Shown: piece by piece, positions 15,487-25,457 of the stretch
Layout: every line of letters begins with the position of its first letter
Position numbering within the stretch: position 1 is the stretch's first letter
Translations under genes and position numbers: made by a program
From: Reichenbachiella agariperforans
GTDB lineage: Bacteria > Bacteroidota > Bacteroidia > Cytophagales > Cyclobacteriaceae
Assembly (NCBI RefSeq): GCF_900142205.1
Contig: NZ_FRAA01000009.1
Location: forward strand, 1 to 64,000
Direction of reading: 5' to 3'
Length of the DNA: 64,000 nucleotides
Notes under the pieces: model-generated
What the model was told of the DNA's origin: nothing
Databases searched by the model: none
The model's input: only the letters and a program-made list of their open reading frames with translations

Positions 15487-16719
15487 CTAATACACTTTAG
15501 CAGGTAAAACCTGTGCAGACACTTCCCCAAAACCAACACGTACACCGTCCTTGTCCGCATATCCGCGCATCGTGACGGTATCTCCATCCTCGATGAAGCG
15601 ACGCACCGTGCCGTCTCGCATTTCTAGGGGTTTCGTTCCTGCCCATGCCAATTCCAACATGGATCCATAAGCATCTGGTGTAGGACCTGAGATCGTCCCA
15701 GACGCCATCATATCACCGACATGCACATCACAGCCATTCACCGTATGGTGCGCAAGCTGCTGCGCCATGTTCCAGTACATGTGTTTGAAATTGGATCGAC
15801 TGACTACCTGCTCTTCGCTCCCTTCGGGGCTAATCGCCACTTCCAACTGGATATCGAAGTTGCGATCACCCGTCGCTTCAAGATACGGCAGAACTTTCGT
15901 TTCTTGCTTTGGTCCAGCCACCCGAAATGGCTCCAGTGCTTCCATCGTCACTACCCAAGGCGAAACAGACGAGCCAAAATTCTTGGCCAAAAATGGCCCC
16001 AGCGGCACGTACTCCCATTTCTGTATGTCACGCGCCGACCAGTCGTTGAATAGCACCTTCCCAAAAATATACTCCTCTGCCTCAGCAGTCGACACCCGAT
16101 CTCCCAGCGACGTATCTTTCCCGATGATGTAGCCCATCTCTAATTCAAAATCCACTCGTGACGATGCGGCAAACACCGGTTCGGTAGCATCCTTGGGCAG
16201 CACCTGCCCCATCGGTCTGTGAATCGGCACCCCGCTCACCACGATGGATGAAGCCCTGCCGTGATAGCCCACTGGGATGTGCTTCCAATTGGGCAGCAAA
16301 GCATGCTCAGGATCACGAAACATCACCCCAACGTTGGTAGCATGTTCGATGCTAGAGTAGAAGTCCGTATAGTCACCTATGCGCACTGGCAAGTGCATCT
16401 GCACCTCCGATTGATCAATCAGCAACTCTGGAGATGCTCGCAATGGAGAGTCCTCCTCACACAGCAAGCGCTGTACATCAAGACGCACTTTCCTTGTTAC
16501 GTTTTTTCCTAGTCGGATAAAATCGTTGAGATAGTCTTGCGCAAAAAAAGCAGACGCTACATCCAGCATCTGATTTTCAGACAGACCGAATAGGTTCACC
16601 ACTTTGTCTCCTATGGCAATTCCTACATGCTTTTTCCCTCCTTTCTGAGAGTAGATCCCGAAAGGTAAATTGTATATACTAAAATCTGACTCTGCCGCTA
16701 TTGGCAACCAGCTTTTCAT
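15487..16719 (-). CDS. fahA: fumarylacetoacetase
   Basis: 410 aa from the Met at 16719 (MKSWLP..., the usual start; an upstream ATG three codons earlier is possible). It hydrolyses fumarylacetoacetate to fumarate and acetoacetate, the last step of tyrosine degradation. The mammalian FAH active-site set is present at constant offset: Asp119, His126, Arg135, Tyr152, Glu192, Glu194, Asp226 (EHATNVGVMFR, VGYHGRASS, DFELEMG, FNDWSARDIQ). It lies between scoB and the flavin reductase. Complete. Confidence 0.96.
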   Translation of the reverse strand: MKSWLPIAAESDFSIYNLPFGIYSQKGGKKHVGIAIGDKVVNLFGLSENQMLDVASAFFAQDYLNDFIRLGKNVTRKVRLDVQRLLCEEDSPLRASPELLIDQSEVQMHLPVRIGDYTDFYSSIEHATNVGVMFRDPEHALLPNWKHIPVGYHGRASSIVVSGVPIHRPMGQVLPKDATEPVFAASSRVDFELEMGYIIGKDTSLGDRVSTAEAEEYIFGKVLFNDWSARDIQKWEYVPLGPFLAKNFGSSVSPWVVTMEALEPFRVAGPKQETKVLPYLEATGDRNFDIQLEVAISPEGSEEQVVSRSNFKHMYWNMAQQLAHHTVNGCDVHVGDMMASGTISGPTPDAYGSMLELAWAGTKPLEMRDGTVRRFIEDGDTVTMRGYADKDGVRVGFGEVSAQVLPAKVY

Positions 16720-16781
16720 TTCTATCATATGGTATTGTTGTTTTTCATTCGAGTTAAATCTAATAGCCTATCGGCCTCCGA

Positions 16782-17435
16782 TTAAATGTTCATCTCGGGG
16801 ATATCTCCTGTCACAATCAACTTGCCTGCTGTAGCAGCCTCGATCTCTGCAACTGTCACTCCAGGTGCTCGTTCGATCAGTACAAAGCCCTCTCCTGTCA
16901 CCTCTAGCACCGCTAGATTCGTCACGATTCGCTTCACACAACCTACTCCCGTGAGTGGCAGACTACACTGCGGCAAGAGTTTCGATTCCCCTGACTTACT
17001 CGTGTGCATCATCGCGACGATGATGTTTTCGGCCGATGCGACGAGATCCATCGCTCCGCCCATTCCCTTGACCATCTTGCCAGGGATCTTCCAGTTGGCA
17101 ATATCTCCCGTCTCGGACACCTCCATCGCACCTAGTACCGTCAACTGCACGTGTCTCCCGCGTATCATAGCAAAAGATGTCGCTGAGTCAAACAATACCG
17201 CTCCCGGCTTCAGCGTCACGGTTTGCTTGCCAGCATTGATGAGGTCGGCATCCTCTTCGCCTTCATAGGGGAAATTACCCATCCCCAAGATTCCATTCTC
17301 GGACTGAAACTCCACCGCAATATCATCTGGCACATAGTTGGCGACTAACGTTGGGATACCGATCCCGAGATTGACATACCACCCGTCTTGCAGTTCTTGC
17401 GCGATGCGCTTGGCTATTCCATGTTTGTCTAGCAT
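16782..17435 (-). CDS. scoB: 3-oxoacid CoA-transferase subunit B
   Basis: 217 aa. It transfers CoA from succinyl-CoA to acetoacetate together with ScoA. The catalytic glutamate is Glu46 in the conserved FQSENGILGMG. It starts 2 bp after the scoA stop. Its place directly before fahA suggests activation of the acetoacetate released by FahA to acetoacetyl-CoA, although ketone body or butyrate use remains possible. Confidence 0.95.
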   Translation of the reverse strand: MLDKHGIAKRIAQELQDGWYVNLGIGIPTLVANYVPDDIAVEFQSENGILGMGNFPYEGEEDADLINAGKQTVTLKPGAVLFDSATSFAMIRGRHVQLTVLGAMEVSETGDIANWKIPGKMVKGMGGAMDLVASAENIIVAMMHTSKSGESKLLPQCSLPLTGVGCVKRIVTNLAVLEVTGEGFVLIERAPGVTVAEIEAATAGKLIVTGDIPEMNI

Positions 17436-17437
17436 AC

Positions 17438-18133
17438 CTATCGGGTTCTAAGGGTTCGTTGTTCGATTCTTTTTTCATAGTCCTTGCCCTCAAATATCCG
17501 CTGCACGAATATCCCCGGCGTATGAATGTAATTCGGGTCTAGTTCGCCCGGCTCGACCAGATGTTCGACCTCTGCGATTGTGACCCGTCCAGCCATCGCC
17601 ATTGGCGGATTGAAGTTTCGCGCTGTGCCTTTGTAGATCAGGTTGCCCAGTCTATCCCCCTTCCACGCCTTGACAATTGCAAAATCAGCCTTCAGTGCCG
17701 TCTCCAAGATATGCGGCTTCCCGTCGAAGACACGGACTTCCTTGCCTTCTCCCACCTCTGTCCCATAGCCAGCGGGCGTATAAAATGCCGGTATGCCTGC
17801 CCCTCCTGCTCTACAGCGCTCGGCCAGCGAACCTTGAGGGATCAAGTCTACTTCGAGCTCTCCATTGAGAAGCTGTCGTTCGAATTCCGCATTTTCCCCG
17901 ACGTAGGAGGAGATCATCTTTTTAATTTGTTTTTGCTGCAAAAGCAGCCCCAGGCCAAAGTCATCCACTCCAGCGTTGTTGGAGATGCAGGTCAGCTCCT
18001 TGACTCCTGACTTCACCAGAGCGGCAATCGCATTTTCGGGTATCCCACACAGTCCAAACCCTCCCAGCATGAGCGTCATCCCGTCATGGATATCTGCGAT
18101 GGCTTCCTGCGCATTGTTTACTATTTTATTCAT
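17438..18133 (-). CDS. scoA: 3-oxoacid CoA-transferase subunit A
   Basis: 231 aa from the Met at 18133 (MNKIVNNAQ), which leaves 20 bp after hmgA; the frame opens 11 codons earlier, overlapping hmgA. The family glycine-rich segment [16 protein letters not shown] is at about 21-36, and [14 protein letters not shown] follows at about 50-63. It pairs with scoB, 2 bp downstream. Inserting scoAB in a homogentisate operon makes metabolic sense, since it feeds acetoacetate into acetyl-CoA. Confidence 0.94.
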   Translation of the reverse strand: MNKIVNNAQEAIADIHDGMTLMLGGFGLCGIPENAIAALVKSGVKELTCISNNAGVDDFGLGLLLQQKQIKKMISSYVGENAEFERQLLNGELEVDLIPQGSLAERCRAGGAGIPAFYTPAGYGTEVGEGKEVRVFDGKPHILETALKADFAIVKAWKGDRLGNLIYKGTARNFNPPMAMAGRVTIAEVEHLVEPGELDPNYIHTPGIFVQRIFEGKDYEKRIEQRTLRTR

Positions 18134-18153
18134 CGTCTTTCGGTGTTCATCTG

Positions 18154-19311
18154 CTATTCTATCCAAGATTTATAATACTGCCTGTCATCGATACGCATGG
18201 CATTTTCGGTGAGCATCAGTGGCCGAAACGTATCGATCATGACTGCCAATTCTAGCGTTTCTTTTTGTCCGATACTCTTCTCGTAGGTACCCGGATGAGG
18301 CCCATGCGGTATCCCTGCAGGGTGCAGGCTGATGTTGCCAGGCGCGACTCCCGTACGACTCATGAAATCTCCATCCACATAGTAGAGCATCTCATCCGAG
18401 TCGATGTTGGAGTGATTGTAAGGCGCAGGAATGGCCTGTGGGTGGTAGTCGTAGAGTCGCGGACAAAACGAGCACACCACAAAAGCCGAGGTCTCAAAAG
18501 TCTCATGCACTGGCGGGGGCTGATGCACCCGCCCTGTGATCGGTTCGAAGTTGTGAATCGAAAACCCGTACGGGTAATTGTAACCATCCCAACCTACCAC
18601 ATCGAATGGATGCGCTTGATAATGCAAGTGATGCAACATGCCCTGCTTTTTGATTTTGAGAAGGAAGTCTCCCGTCTCGTCATGTGTCTCCAGATCCTGT
18701 GGCAATTTGTAATCTCGCTCACAGTAGGGTGAGTGCTCCAGTAGCTGCCCAAACCAATTGCGGTATTTCTTCGGAGTATAAATCGGCGTGAAGGACTCAA
18801 CGTAGAGCAGCCGGTTGTCGGTCGTATCAAATTCGATCTGATAGATCATTCCCCGAGGGATCACCAAATAATCCCCATACTCAAAAGGGATACTCCCTAC
18901 GAGCGTACGCAGCGTACCCGATCCTCGGTGCACAAACAGCAGTTCGTCTGCCGAAGCATTCTTGTAGAAATAGTCACGCATCGACTGTTGTGGAGCAGCT
19001 ACTCCGATGATCAAATCACCATTGACCATCAGTGGTTCGCGTGCCTCTAGATAGTCCCTTTTCGGAGCGACATCAAAAGTCAACAACTTTTTGGAGTGAA
19101 TGTTTTTGTCCACAGCAATCCGTGGACTTGCATCGATGGACTCAGCAATATCCGTCACCATCGTAGGTCGACGGTGGTGGTAGAGCAGCGAGGACATACC
19201 GTCAAATCCGATCGTTCCAAACAACTGCTCAAAAAACAGCGAATCATCGGGCTTTCGAAATTGGGTATGCCGCTTAGGAGGTATCCTACCAAGTTTATGA
19301 TAAATGGGCAT
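18154..19311 (-). CDS. hmgA: homogentisate 1,2-dioxygenase
   Basis: 385 aa from the Met at 19311 ([18 protein letters not shown], the usual Bacteroidota start). It opens the ring of homogentisate with O2 to give maleylacetoacetate. The C-terminal cupin supplies the Fe(II) ligands; by motif these are His300 and Glu307 ([13 protein letters not shown]) and His336 ([11 protein letters not shown]). It is the first gene of the operon hmgA-scoA-scoB-fahA-flavin reductase. Maleylacetoacetate isomerase and 4-hydroxyphenylpyruvate dioxygenase are not in the window and must be elsewhere. Confidence 0.95.
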   Translation of the reverse strand: MPIYHKLGRIPPKRHTQFRKPDDSLFFEQLFGTIGFDGMSSLLYHHRRPTMVTDIAESIDASPRIAVDKNIHSKKLLTFDVAPKRDYLEAREPLMVNGDLIIGVAAPQQSMRDYFYKNASADELLFVHRGSGTLRTLVGSIPFEYGDYLVIPRGMIYQIEFDTTDNRLLYVESFTPIYTPKKYRNWFGQLLEHSPYCERDYKLPQDLETHDETGDFLLKIKKQGMLHHLHYQAHPFDVVGWDGYNYPYGFSIHNFEPITGRVHQPPPVHETFETSAFVVCSFCPRLYDYHPQAIPAPYNHSNIDSDEMLYYVDGDFMSRTGVAPGNISLHPAGIPHGPHPGTYEKSIGQKETLELAVMIDTFRPLMLTENAMRIDDRQYYKSWIE

Positions 19312-19597
19312 ATGTCTGTTGTTTTGGGTGTACACCTCTAGCCCTACTAGCGTGAAGTGTAGCTAATTCTAATCATTTTTTCTGACAATATAAATGGCAA
19401 CCAGACGCTTATCACAGTCCATTAGTCTCAAGACATGATGCTGTTTAGAGTAGTCGGTATATCTGACTCATGACACTATATTCTCCAAAGAATCAACAAG
19501 CGAATTTTCGTTCACATGACAGAGCATTTATATAATTGGGCTTTGAGTGTCCTACTCAGTTGAAAATATTTATATTGATGCCAACAACCACGCATGT

Positions 19598-20656
19598 ATG
19601 AAATTTTACGAATCCCTCAACTTCTCTGCTCTCAAGCATTCTTATATCTATAAGTTCCTATTCATTGCCTTTATAGGTACACATATTCCATTGGTAGCCA
19701 GTATCGCCTACATACTATACAGTCCAGTAGACCAAATCAACAAGTACCTGATGCTCCTTTTGATCTTAGGGTTTACAGTTGTGGCATTGATAGTCACGGT
19801 CATCTTGGGCAAGAAACTCCTAAAGCCCGTCAAACTTGCTTCAATGGCAATGGATCAATTCAAAGAAACACTTCAGATCATGCCATTACCCATCCATTAT
19901 CAAGATGAAATAGGACAGCTACTACTCAACATCAATTTGACCCTCAATCAAGTCAAGCAACTCTCAGAGGAAAAACAAAATTATGCCAGTCTCATCACGC
20001 ATGACCTGAGAAGTCCCATCACCTCTATAGTCGGCATTGCTGAACTAATCAAAGAGAGTGATGAACTCGACGAAATCTATGAGTTCACTGATATGATCTC
20101 TAATTCTGGAAATCAATCTTTGACGCTCATCAATGAGACCATGCAACTCATCAAGTCGACGCACTTCAACATAGAAGTGGGAGAGAAAAAAAACACCAAT
20201 GCTAAAAAATTCATAGCGGGTGAAATTGCTTCGTTGGCCGGAAGCAACCTGCTTAAAAAAATTAATTTCTCCATCGCAATCGATCCTGAACTAAGTATAT
20301 GGGTTCAACCAAGATTGTTTTCGCATGTCGCGCAAAACTTACTAAACAATGCCATCAAGTACTCTCATGAAAATGGCTTGGTAAAAATATCGGCCATAGA
20401 AAAGGAAGAATACTGTGAAATAAGCATCAAGGACCAAGGCATAGGTTTCGATCCAGAAAAAGAAGATATACTATTCGACAAATTCACAAGTGCAAAAAGA
20501 AAGGGTACACAAAATGAACCAACTACAGGACTCGGACTCTATCTAACCAAACTACTCATAGAAAAGCATCAGGGACAAATCAAAGCACATAGCGAAGGGA
20601 AAGATAAAGGGGCAATCTTCACCATCCATATTCCGAAAGAGAAAACAATAGGTTAA
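19598..20656 (+). CDS. membrane sensor histidine kinase
   Basis: 352 aa from the ATG at 19598; a GTG at 19547 is in frame, but residues from MKFYESLNFSALKHS look like the natural beginning. Two membrane helices (about 18-41 and 49-71) with only a short loop between them, a HAMP-like linker, then HisKA with His135 (LITHDLRSPITS), N-box QNLLNNAIKYS, and ATP lid DQGIGF...GLGLYLTKLL. With almost no periplasmic domain it probably senses membrane or cytoplasmic cues. No response regulator is adjacent. Confidence 0.88.
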   Translation: MKFYESLNFSALKHSYIYKFLFIAFIGTHIPLVASIAYILYSPVDQINKYLMLLLILGFTVVALIVTVILGKKLLKPVKLASMAMDQFKETLQIMPLPIHYQDEIGQLLLNINLTLNQVKQLSEEKQNYASLITHDLRSPITSIVGIAELIKESDELDEIYEFTDMISNSGNQSLTLINETMQLIKSTHFNIEVGEKKNTNAKKFIAGEIASLAGSNLLKKINFSIAIDPELSIWVQPRLFSHVAQNLLNNAIKYSHENGLVKISAIEKEEYCEISIKDQGIGFDPEKEDILFDKFTSAKRKGTQNEPTTGLGLYLTKLLIEKHQGQIKAHSEGKDKGAIFTIHIPKEKTIG

Positions 20657-20698
20657 TTGGGTAATTCAGGGGATAAAAATCAATATTCGACATTGAGC

Positions 20699-20850
20699 AT
20701 TCGACATTCATTATTCCAATCATTTAAATATTACCTCCAAGACTCATAATAGGTGATTGTTTTTTTATAAAACAATCACAAATTTCGAACAATGAATCTT
20801 GAATCACGAAGGGATCTACTACCTCTCCCCCAGAAATACAGGACGATCCT
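20699..20850 (-). repeat. dispersed repeat, copy A (inverted relative to copy B)
   Basis: Read on the minus strand, this stretch matches 29397-29537. The best block is a run around CTTCGTGATTCAAGATTCAT continuing into TGTTCGAAATTT; further matches are GTATTTCTGGGG, a GAGTCTT/AAGTCTTTGAGGT block, and AATGATTGGAATAA at the end. No ORF or terminal inverted repeats are visible, so it is a non-coding dispersed element or a fragment of one. It lies between the kinase and the fabD terminator. Confidence 0.75.
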
Positions 20851-20875
20851 AATTCAGGAGTTAAGCACCCTAATA

Positions 20876-20918
20876 AAAACACAAAGTCCCGTCTAAACTA
20901 GACGGGACTTTGTGTTTT
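20876..20918. terminator. bidirectional terminator between kinase and fabD
   Basis: AAAACACAAAGTCCCGTCTA and its exact complement (20899-20918) form a perfect 20-bp stem around the loop AAC, with A- and T-rich ends on both sides. It serves the convergent kinase gene (plus) and fabD (minus). Confidence 0.93.
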
Positions 20919-20936
20919 ATCGCATCGAAACGCGCC

Positions 20937-21806
20937 TTACAACCCGCTCACTTCTGCTTCTCTGTGTATTTTTTTAACCAATCCCTGAAGCACTTTTCCA
21001 GGACCACACTCTACGAATGAAGCTCCACCATCTGCTACCATAGCTTGAACCGATTGTGTCCAACGCACAGGTGCCGTCAACTGAGAGATCAAATTATTTT
21101 TAATCTCTATGATATCACTATGCGGCTTAGCATCGTAGTTTTGATACACCGGGCAGATAGGACTACTAAAAGTAGTCGCTTCGATAGCTGAGGCTAACTC
21201 TTCTCTAGCAGGCTCCATGAGTGGACTATGAAACGCCCCTCCTACTGGCAGTGGCAATGCTCGTTTAGCTCCTGCTTCTTTCATCTTTTCGCAAGCTGCT
21301 TCTATGCCGTCGTTGGTTCCTGAAATTACCAATTGCCCTGGACAATTGTAGTTCGCTGGAACGACTCCCTCAATCGATTGACATATCTCCTCTACGACCG
21401 AATCCTCTAATCCCAAAATAGCTGCCATAGTTGATGGATTCATTTCACAGGCTTTTTGCATCGCTAGGGCACGTTGTGAGACCAATCTTAATGCATCCTC
21501 AAAGCTTAACGCTTTGTTAGCAACCAAAGCAGAAAACTCACCCAAAGAGTGACCCGCCACCATATCTGGCTTGAAATCCGCACTAACTAATGCTGTGACC
21601 GCAGAATGAATAAATACCGCTGGCTGTGTCACCTTGGTTTCTTTCAATTCTTCCGCACTACCCTCGAACATCACTTTGGTGATATCGAACCCGAGTATAT
21701 CGTTGGCACTATCAAAATATGATTTGGCTGCTGCAGAACTATCGTATAAGTCCTTGCCCATACCTGAAAATTGAGCTCCCTGACCTGGGAATACGTATGC
21801 TTTCAT
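20937..21806 (-). CDS. fabD: malonyl-CoA:ACP transacylase
   Basis: 289 aa. It loads malonyl groups onto acyl carrier protein for fatty acid synthesis in the cytosol. Oxyanion-hole motif FPGQGAQ is at 6-12, nucleophile Ser87 in GHSLGE, and catalytic His193 in GAFHSPLM. Full length for the family. It is not linked to other fab genes here; upstream is a DCC thiol oxidoreductase gene about 40 bp away. Confidence 0.97.
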   Translation of the reverse strand: MKAYVFPGQGAQFSGMGKDLYDSSAAAKSYFDSANDILGFDITKVMFEGSAEELKETKVTQPAVFIHSAVTALVSADFKPDMVAGHSLGEFSALVANKALSFEDALRLVSQRALAMQKACEMNPSTMAAILGLEDSVVEEICQSIEGVVPANYNCPGQLVISGTNDGIEAACEKMKEAGAKRALPLPVGGAFHSPLMEPAREELASAIEATTFSSPICPVYQNYDAKPHSDIIEIKNNLISQLTAPVRWTQSVQAMVADGGASFVECGPGKVLQGLVKKIHREAEVSGL

Positions 21807-21849
21807 TTACTTTTTTAATTTGCGAGGCGCAAACTTAAAGCAATTCCCT

Positions 21850-22272
21850 TCATTCTAAAAACCGCTCCTTGTGATTCGCAGGCGGTAGCATACAAGCATC
21901 CGTCATCCCAAACCACTTGTATCGATTCTTAGCGATGACATCATAAAAGACATTAGAAACAAAGGAAGGTACAACCAAAAACACCTGCCCTAGTGACCAT
22001 GGCGCTTTCAAAAATTTGGAAATCTTAAACGCTGCCTTAGATTTAGCATACAGCTTATCTTTGGACAAGAACAAAATACTATCCGTGTAATCCTTAGGAA
22101 GACCATGCTCAGACAGTATCTTTTCTCCTAGTGGAGATTGGAGCGGTGTAAACTTCAGCTGATCATTCTTTTCATGATCCAGTACAAAACTCACGGAGCT
22201 ATTACAAAACTTACAAACCCCATCATAAAGCACCAAATTATCCAACTGACTTATCTTATTATGTTCACCCAT
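21850..22272 (-). CDS. DCC-family thiol-disulfide oxidoreductase
   Basis: 140 aa. The family signature LVLYDGVCKFCN (about 13-24) gives the Cys20-x2-Cys23 active site, followed by FTPLQSPLGEKIL and ILFLSKDKLYAKSKAAFKI, which are typical of DUF393. The predicted role is thiol-disulfide exchange; the substrate is unknown. Its start overlaps the 3' end of the large CHU_C gene by 22 bp, so it is probably translated from the same message. Confidence 0.88.
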   Translation of the reverse strand: MGEHNKISQLDNLVLYDGVCKFCNSSVSFVLDHEKNDQLKFTPLQSPLGEKILSEHGLPKDYTDSILFLSKDKLYAKSKAAFKISKFLKAPWSLGQVFLVVPSFVSNVFYDVIAKNRYKWFGMTDACMLPPANHKERFLE

Positions 22273-25145
22273 CCTTTGTAATTCTTCACCGATTCATCTG
22301 GGTCAAGTGCATCAAATGTCACCTCTAGACTAAAATAATACACACCAGACTCAAGCATACGGCCATTTTTATTTTTCCCATCCCACATGATCAATATACC
22401 TGGATCACTCTCTGCGGGTCTGTCGTCTTCGGAGTTGTACGTGAACAATACTCCTCCAGTTCTATCAAAAACAGTAAAATTAACTGCCAATACAAAGCGA
22501 GGGCAATCCGCATTATCAAAATCTGGAATACCACCACTGCCACCTTCTGAACCTCCCGTTAAAACCTGATCCCAGAACGGGGTAAACGTGTCGTTTACGC
22601 CATCACCATTTGGCGTAAACACGTTAGGCATTTTGATGAATGGGCAGTTGTCATGGCATATACGTGCAGAACGCTCGCTTTCATTGCCTGATCGATCCAC
22701 AGATGTAATTTCGTAGCAGCCCTTGAAAGAAGACAACCCTTCATGTAAGTATGAAGTACCTTCTACATTGGCCAAAAACGGCAACTCTTCTGCAGTATCT
22801 TCATCTGAGAAATAGATGTTATAACTATTGATATCATTGTCACATTGAGATGCTCCATCTTGATTCCATTCGAGCAAATTCTCGAACTGATCAAAGTCAC
22901 ACCCCCGAGTCGACAAGAACGTCTGACAATCAAAGCTGTCATCAAAGGCAAAATCAACTGGTGTACAAGGCGGTATGGTATCGTTCGGCTGGGCTGACAG
23001 AATCTGTGACTTGTTCAGTAACGGGTCATAACTACTCAATGAAGGATTCCCATAGCTTCCTTTGGTCTCCACATAGTAGCGGTACATCGTCTCATCGCTC
23101 AGCGCTACACCGTTGTGTGATCCATCATCTATATAGCGAAACCCATCTACTGTCACCTCTACTGAATCGATCAACATCAACTGATCGGGAAAGAAATCAT
23201 CGACATTGTCTCGCCACACACGATGATAGGGCAAAGAATCCATCACATTAGACCATGGCACGAGTGCTTCCCATTCTATCATAATAGATTTCACATCTGT
23301 CGTTGCTTTGAGGCGTACTGATGAGGCGGGAAAAGATGAGTCAATATAGGTACCATCATTTTGATATGCATGAATCAAATAATGATAAGGGAGCTGATCA
23401 GTATTCAATCCAGTATCTGTAAACTCTCTATTGGTAATCCCCAGCGCAACCGTATCTCCATTCGCTAAGCCCGAAAGCCCCTCATAACGAACCACATCGT
23501 AGGTATAAGGCCCTGGAAACAAAACAGGATCCAAATCAAATGGTTCTTCCCACCTTACATAGATTTCACCATTGGCTTCACTCGTTTGTAACACATCTAC
23601 ATTGAGCACTACAGGTGCTTCTACTCCTATTTGAGCACAAGCCTCTTCAGAGACATAGCTCTCTCCTCCTGCTGGTGCAGGAAACTGTGCGACAATACGA
23701 TAACAATAATTAGCACCTGGTGCTAACCCAGTTCCTTCATTATCATCTATATAATTTGTCACTTGTTGACCTGCAAGATTGCTATTATTGACTACATCAA
23801 TGAGTTCATAGCCTGCATTGGCGGGCATACCCACCACACAGTCTTCTGCTACGATATCAAAGCTATCCACCCTTCGCCAAATCTCAATCTTATCAGCATT
23901 GCCGCAAGTGTACATGTCCCAATTAAGTTCTACCCGTCTTCCTGACAACTTATTGGTCACTAGTCCTGTGGGCGCTGGAGCTACTACACGTATCAGCCAT
24001 GTTTTAAAATCTACCAGTCGAGTTCCTAGCGGTGGTTCATCCTTCGCTTTGATCTGCACTTCATACGGTCTCTCACGAATATGATCACAGGTAGTCTCCC
24101 ATCTAAAAGCAATTTGCGCAGGCGTCGGCTGTACCGTTGGTGGATCGGGACTAAACGTTGCGGGGTTAATAAATGACTGCAAAGGACCACCAAACACTTC
24201 CAAAGTCAATGGGTCTCCATCAGGATCCGTCGCAATGATTATCTCTTCTATCGTTTCCCCCGCCTCTACACATATCTCCATGGGTTGGATAATTTCTGGT
24301 GGATTGTTATCTGTTTCCTCTATAATGATCTGCATGTCACGAGTTACAGAACCTATATTAAACCATTGATCATCAAGCTTTCTCCATTCCCTTACTTCAA
24401 AGGCTACATTATACTCTCCCATCAACCCAGGTGCATCCCATGTCAAATCTCCGTTGATAGAGTCAATTGAGAAAGTAGGTGGCCCATCTCGTTCTTGATT
24501 TCCTTCTAAGTAGTTCGTATAAAAGCTTGGGTCATTAGGCTCTTTATATCCGTTGACTTCACGATCAAAAAACTGCTGAGGAATTTTTAAATGATAAGAC
24601 AAACTATCCCCGTCCGAATCGTAAGCTCCAGGGTTGTGCAAAAAAATAGCGCCTTCTGCTCCTTTATCTATTGGCGGGACTAGAAAAACAGGTGTATTGT
24701 TGATTCCAAAAATAGGGTCGATGGATATCTCAGTTTCTATATAAAATGGCGTGTCCACCGAACTAGACATATTGACCACTCCAGCATTTCTATTCTGTTC
24801 GTTATATCTGACCACATAGCGACCATTCCCTTGAAAAGTATGTGTGATAGTGAAGACGTTATAGGCTACTTCATCACCGAGCAGTATGGTTTGGTTGCTT
24901 TCGGCATTCTCTCCTAAATTGACATTCACTCCATCCCCGAAATCAATATCTCCACTACCAAACAAAACAGTAGAACCCGTGTCGGTATAGCCAATCACGG
25001 AGAACCGATAGGTCAACGTAGAACTAGAAATACGTCGTGCGACGATTTCTCCTGCACGTATATGTGTCGCCTGTGATACCACCACCGATAACATCATGAG
25101 TGTGGCTATCAATAAAAGAACCTTTTTGTCGAGCAATCTAATCAT
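22251..25145 (-). CDS. secreted CHU_C-type (T9SS type B sorting) protein with fibronectin-like domains
   Basis: 964 aa. An N-terminal signal peptide (about 1-27, LLLIATLMMLSVVVSQA) precedes several immunoglobulin or fibronectin type III-like domains (for example about 395-510 and 515-620). The C-terminal about 100 residues begin with MPNVFTPNGDGVNDTF, the gliding-motility-associated CHU_C domain that directs export by the type IX system and attachment to the surface, and end in ..GVYYFSLEVTF. Probable adhesin or surface scaffold; the ligand is unknown. It overlaps the DCC gene by 22 bp. Confidence 0.9.
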   Translation of the reverse strand: MIRLLDKKVLLLIATLMMLSVVVSQATHIRAGEIVARRISSSTLTYRFSVIGYTDTGSTVLFGSGDIDFGDGVNVNLGENAESNQTILLGDEVAYNVFTITHTFQGNGRYVVRYNEQNRNAGVVNMSSSVDTPFYIETEISIDPIFGINNTPVFLVPPIDKGAEGAIFLHNPGAYDSDGDSLSYHLKIPQQFFDREVNGYKEPNDPSFYTNYLEGNQERDGPPTFSIDSINGDLTWDAPGLMGEYNVAFEVREWRKLDDQWFNIGSVTRDMQIIIEETDNNPPEIIQPMEICVEAGETIEEIIIATDPDGDPLTLEVFGGPLQSFINPATFSPDPPTVQPTPAQIAFRWETTCDHIRERPYEVQIKAKDEPPLGTRLVDFKTWLIRVVAPAPTGLVTNKLSGRRVELNWDMYTCGNADKIEIWRRVDSFDIVAEDCVVGMPANAGYELIDVVNNSNLAGQQVTNYIDDNEGTGLAPGANYCYRIVAQFPAPAGGESYVSEEACAQIGVEAPVVLNVDVLQTSEANGEIYVRWEEPFDLDPVLFPGPYTYDVVRYEGLSGLANGDTVALGITNREFTDTGLNTDQLPYHYLIHAYQNDGTYIDSSFPASSVRLKATTDVKSIMIEWEALVPWSNVMDSLPYHRVWRDNVDDFFPDQLMLIDSVEVTVDGFRYIDDGSHNGVALSDETMYRYYVETKGSYGNPSLSSYDPLLNKSQILSAQPNDTIPPCTPVDFAFDDSFDCQTFLSTRGCDFDQFENLLEWNQDGASQCDNDINSYNIYFSDEDTAEELPFLANVEGTSYLHEGLSSFKGCYEITSVDRSGNESERSARICHDNCPFIKMPNVFTPNGDGVNDTFTPFWDQVLTGGSEGGSGGIPDFDNADCPRFVLAVNFTVFDRTGGVLFTYNSEDDRPAESDPGILIMWDGKNKNGRMLESGVYYFSLEVTFDALDPDESVKNYKGWVNIIR

Positions 25146-25457
25146 CGCGTGTCTACTTGTGTGTGATCATCGAGTAGCTAGTCGGAAAACTACCGCATAG
25201 CAACTGTCAAATATAAACTGATTGTAATTCAAATATAGGGTTATTGATAAAGCAACGATTCTCTATAAGAGGAAAATTCGCAGGCATCTTTGCTCCTAAA
25301 TGACAATCACACCAATAAAACTGCTTAAGCCTCACTCAAATCAACAATCGCTATTCATGCTAATTTATACCCAGTATAAATACTTATTGTCATTGTCAGA
25401 TTAGCCCCCCGAATATATCTTTACAGAAATTTATTCTACTTATTCAAAAACTAAATC
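25146..25457. other. divergent intergenic region of CHU_C gene and sdhCAB
   Basis: This 312-bp stretch is AT-rich and shows no ORF. It must hold the promoters of two divergent transcription units. The best match to a Bacteroidota promoter faces sdhC (25393-25423). No riboswitch or strong palindrome was seen. Confidence 0.6.
25393..25423 (+). promoter_or_regulatory. candidate promoter of sdhCAB
   Basis: TTG at 25393-25395 and TATCTTTA at 25416-25423 are separated by 20 bp, close to the Bacteroidota pattern TTTG-N19-21-TAnnTTTG. Transcription would start about 30 bp before the sdhC ATG. Prediction from sequence pattern only. Confidence 0.45.

Noticed and set aside
19547-19597. GTG start and upstream 17 codons of the histidine kinase
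   Set aside because: The extension is hydrophilic and unlike related kinases, which begin near MKFYESLNF; the ATG at 19598 is preferred.
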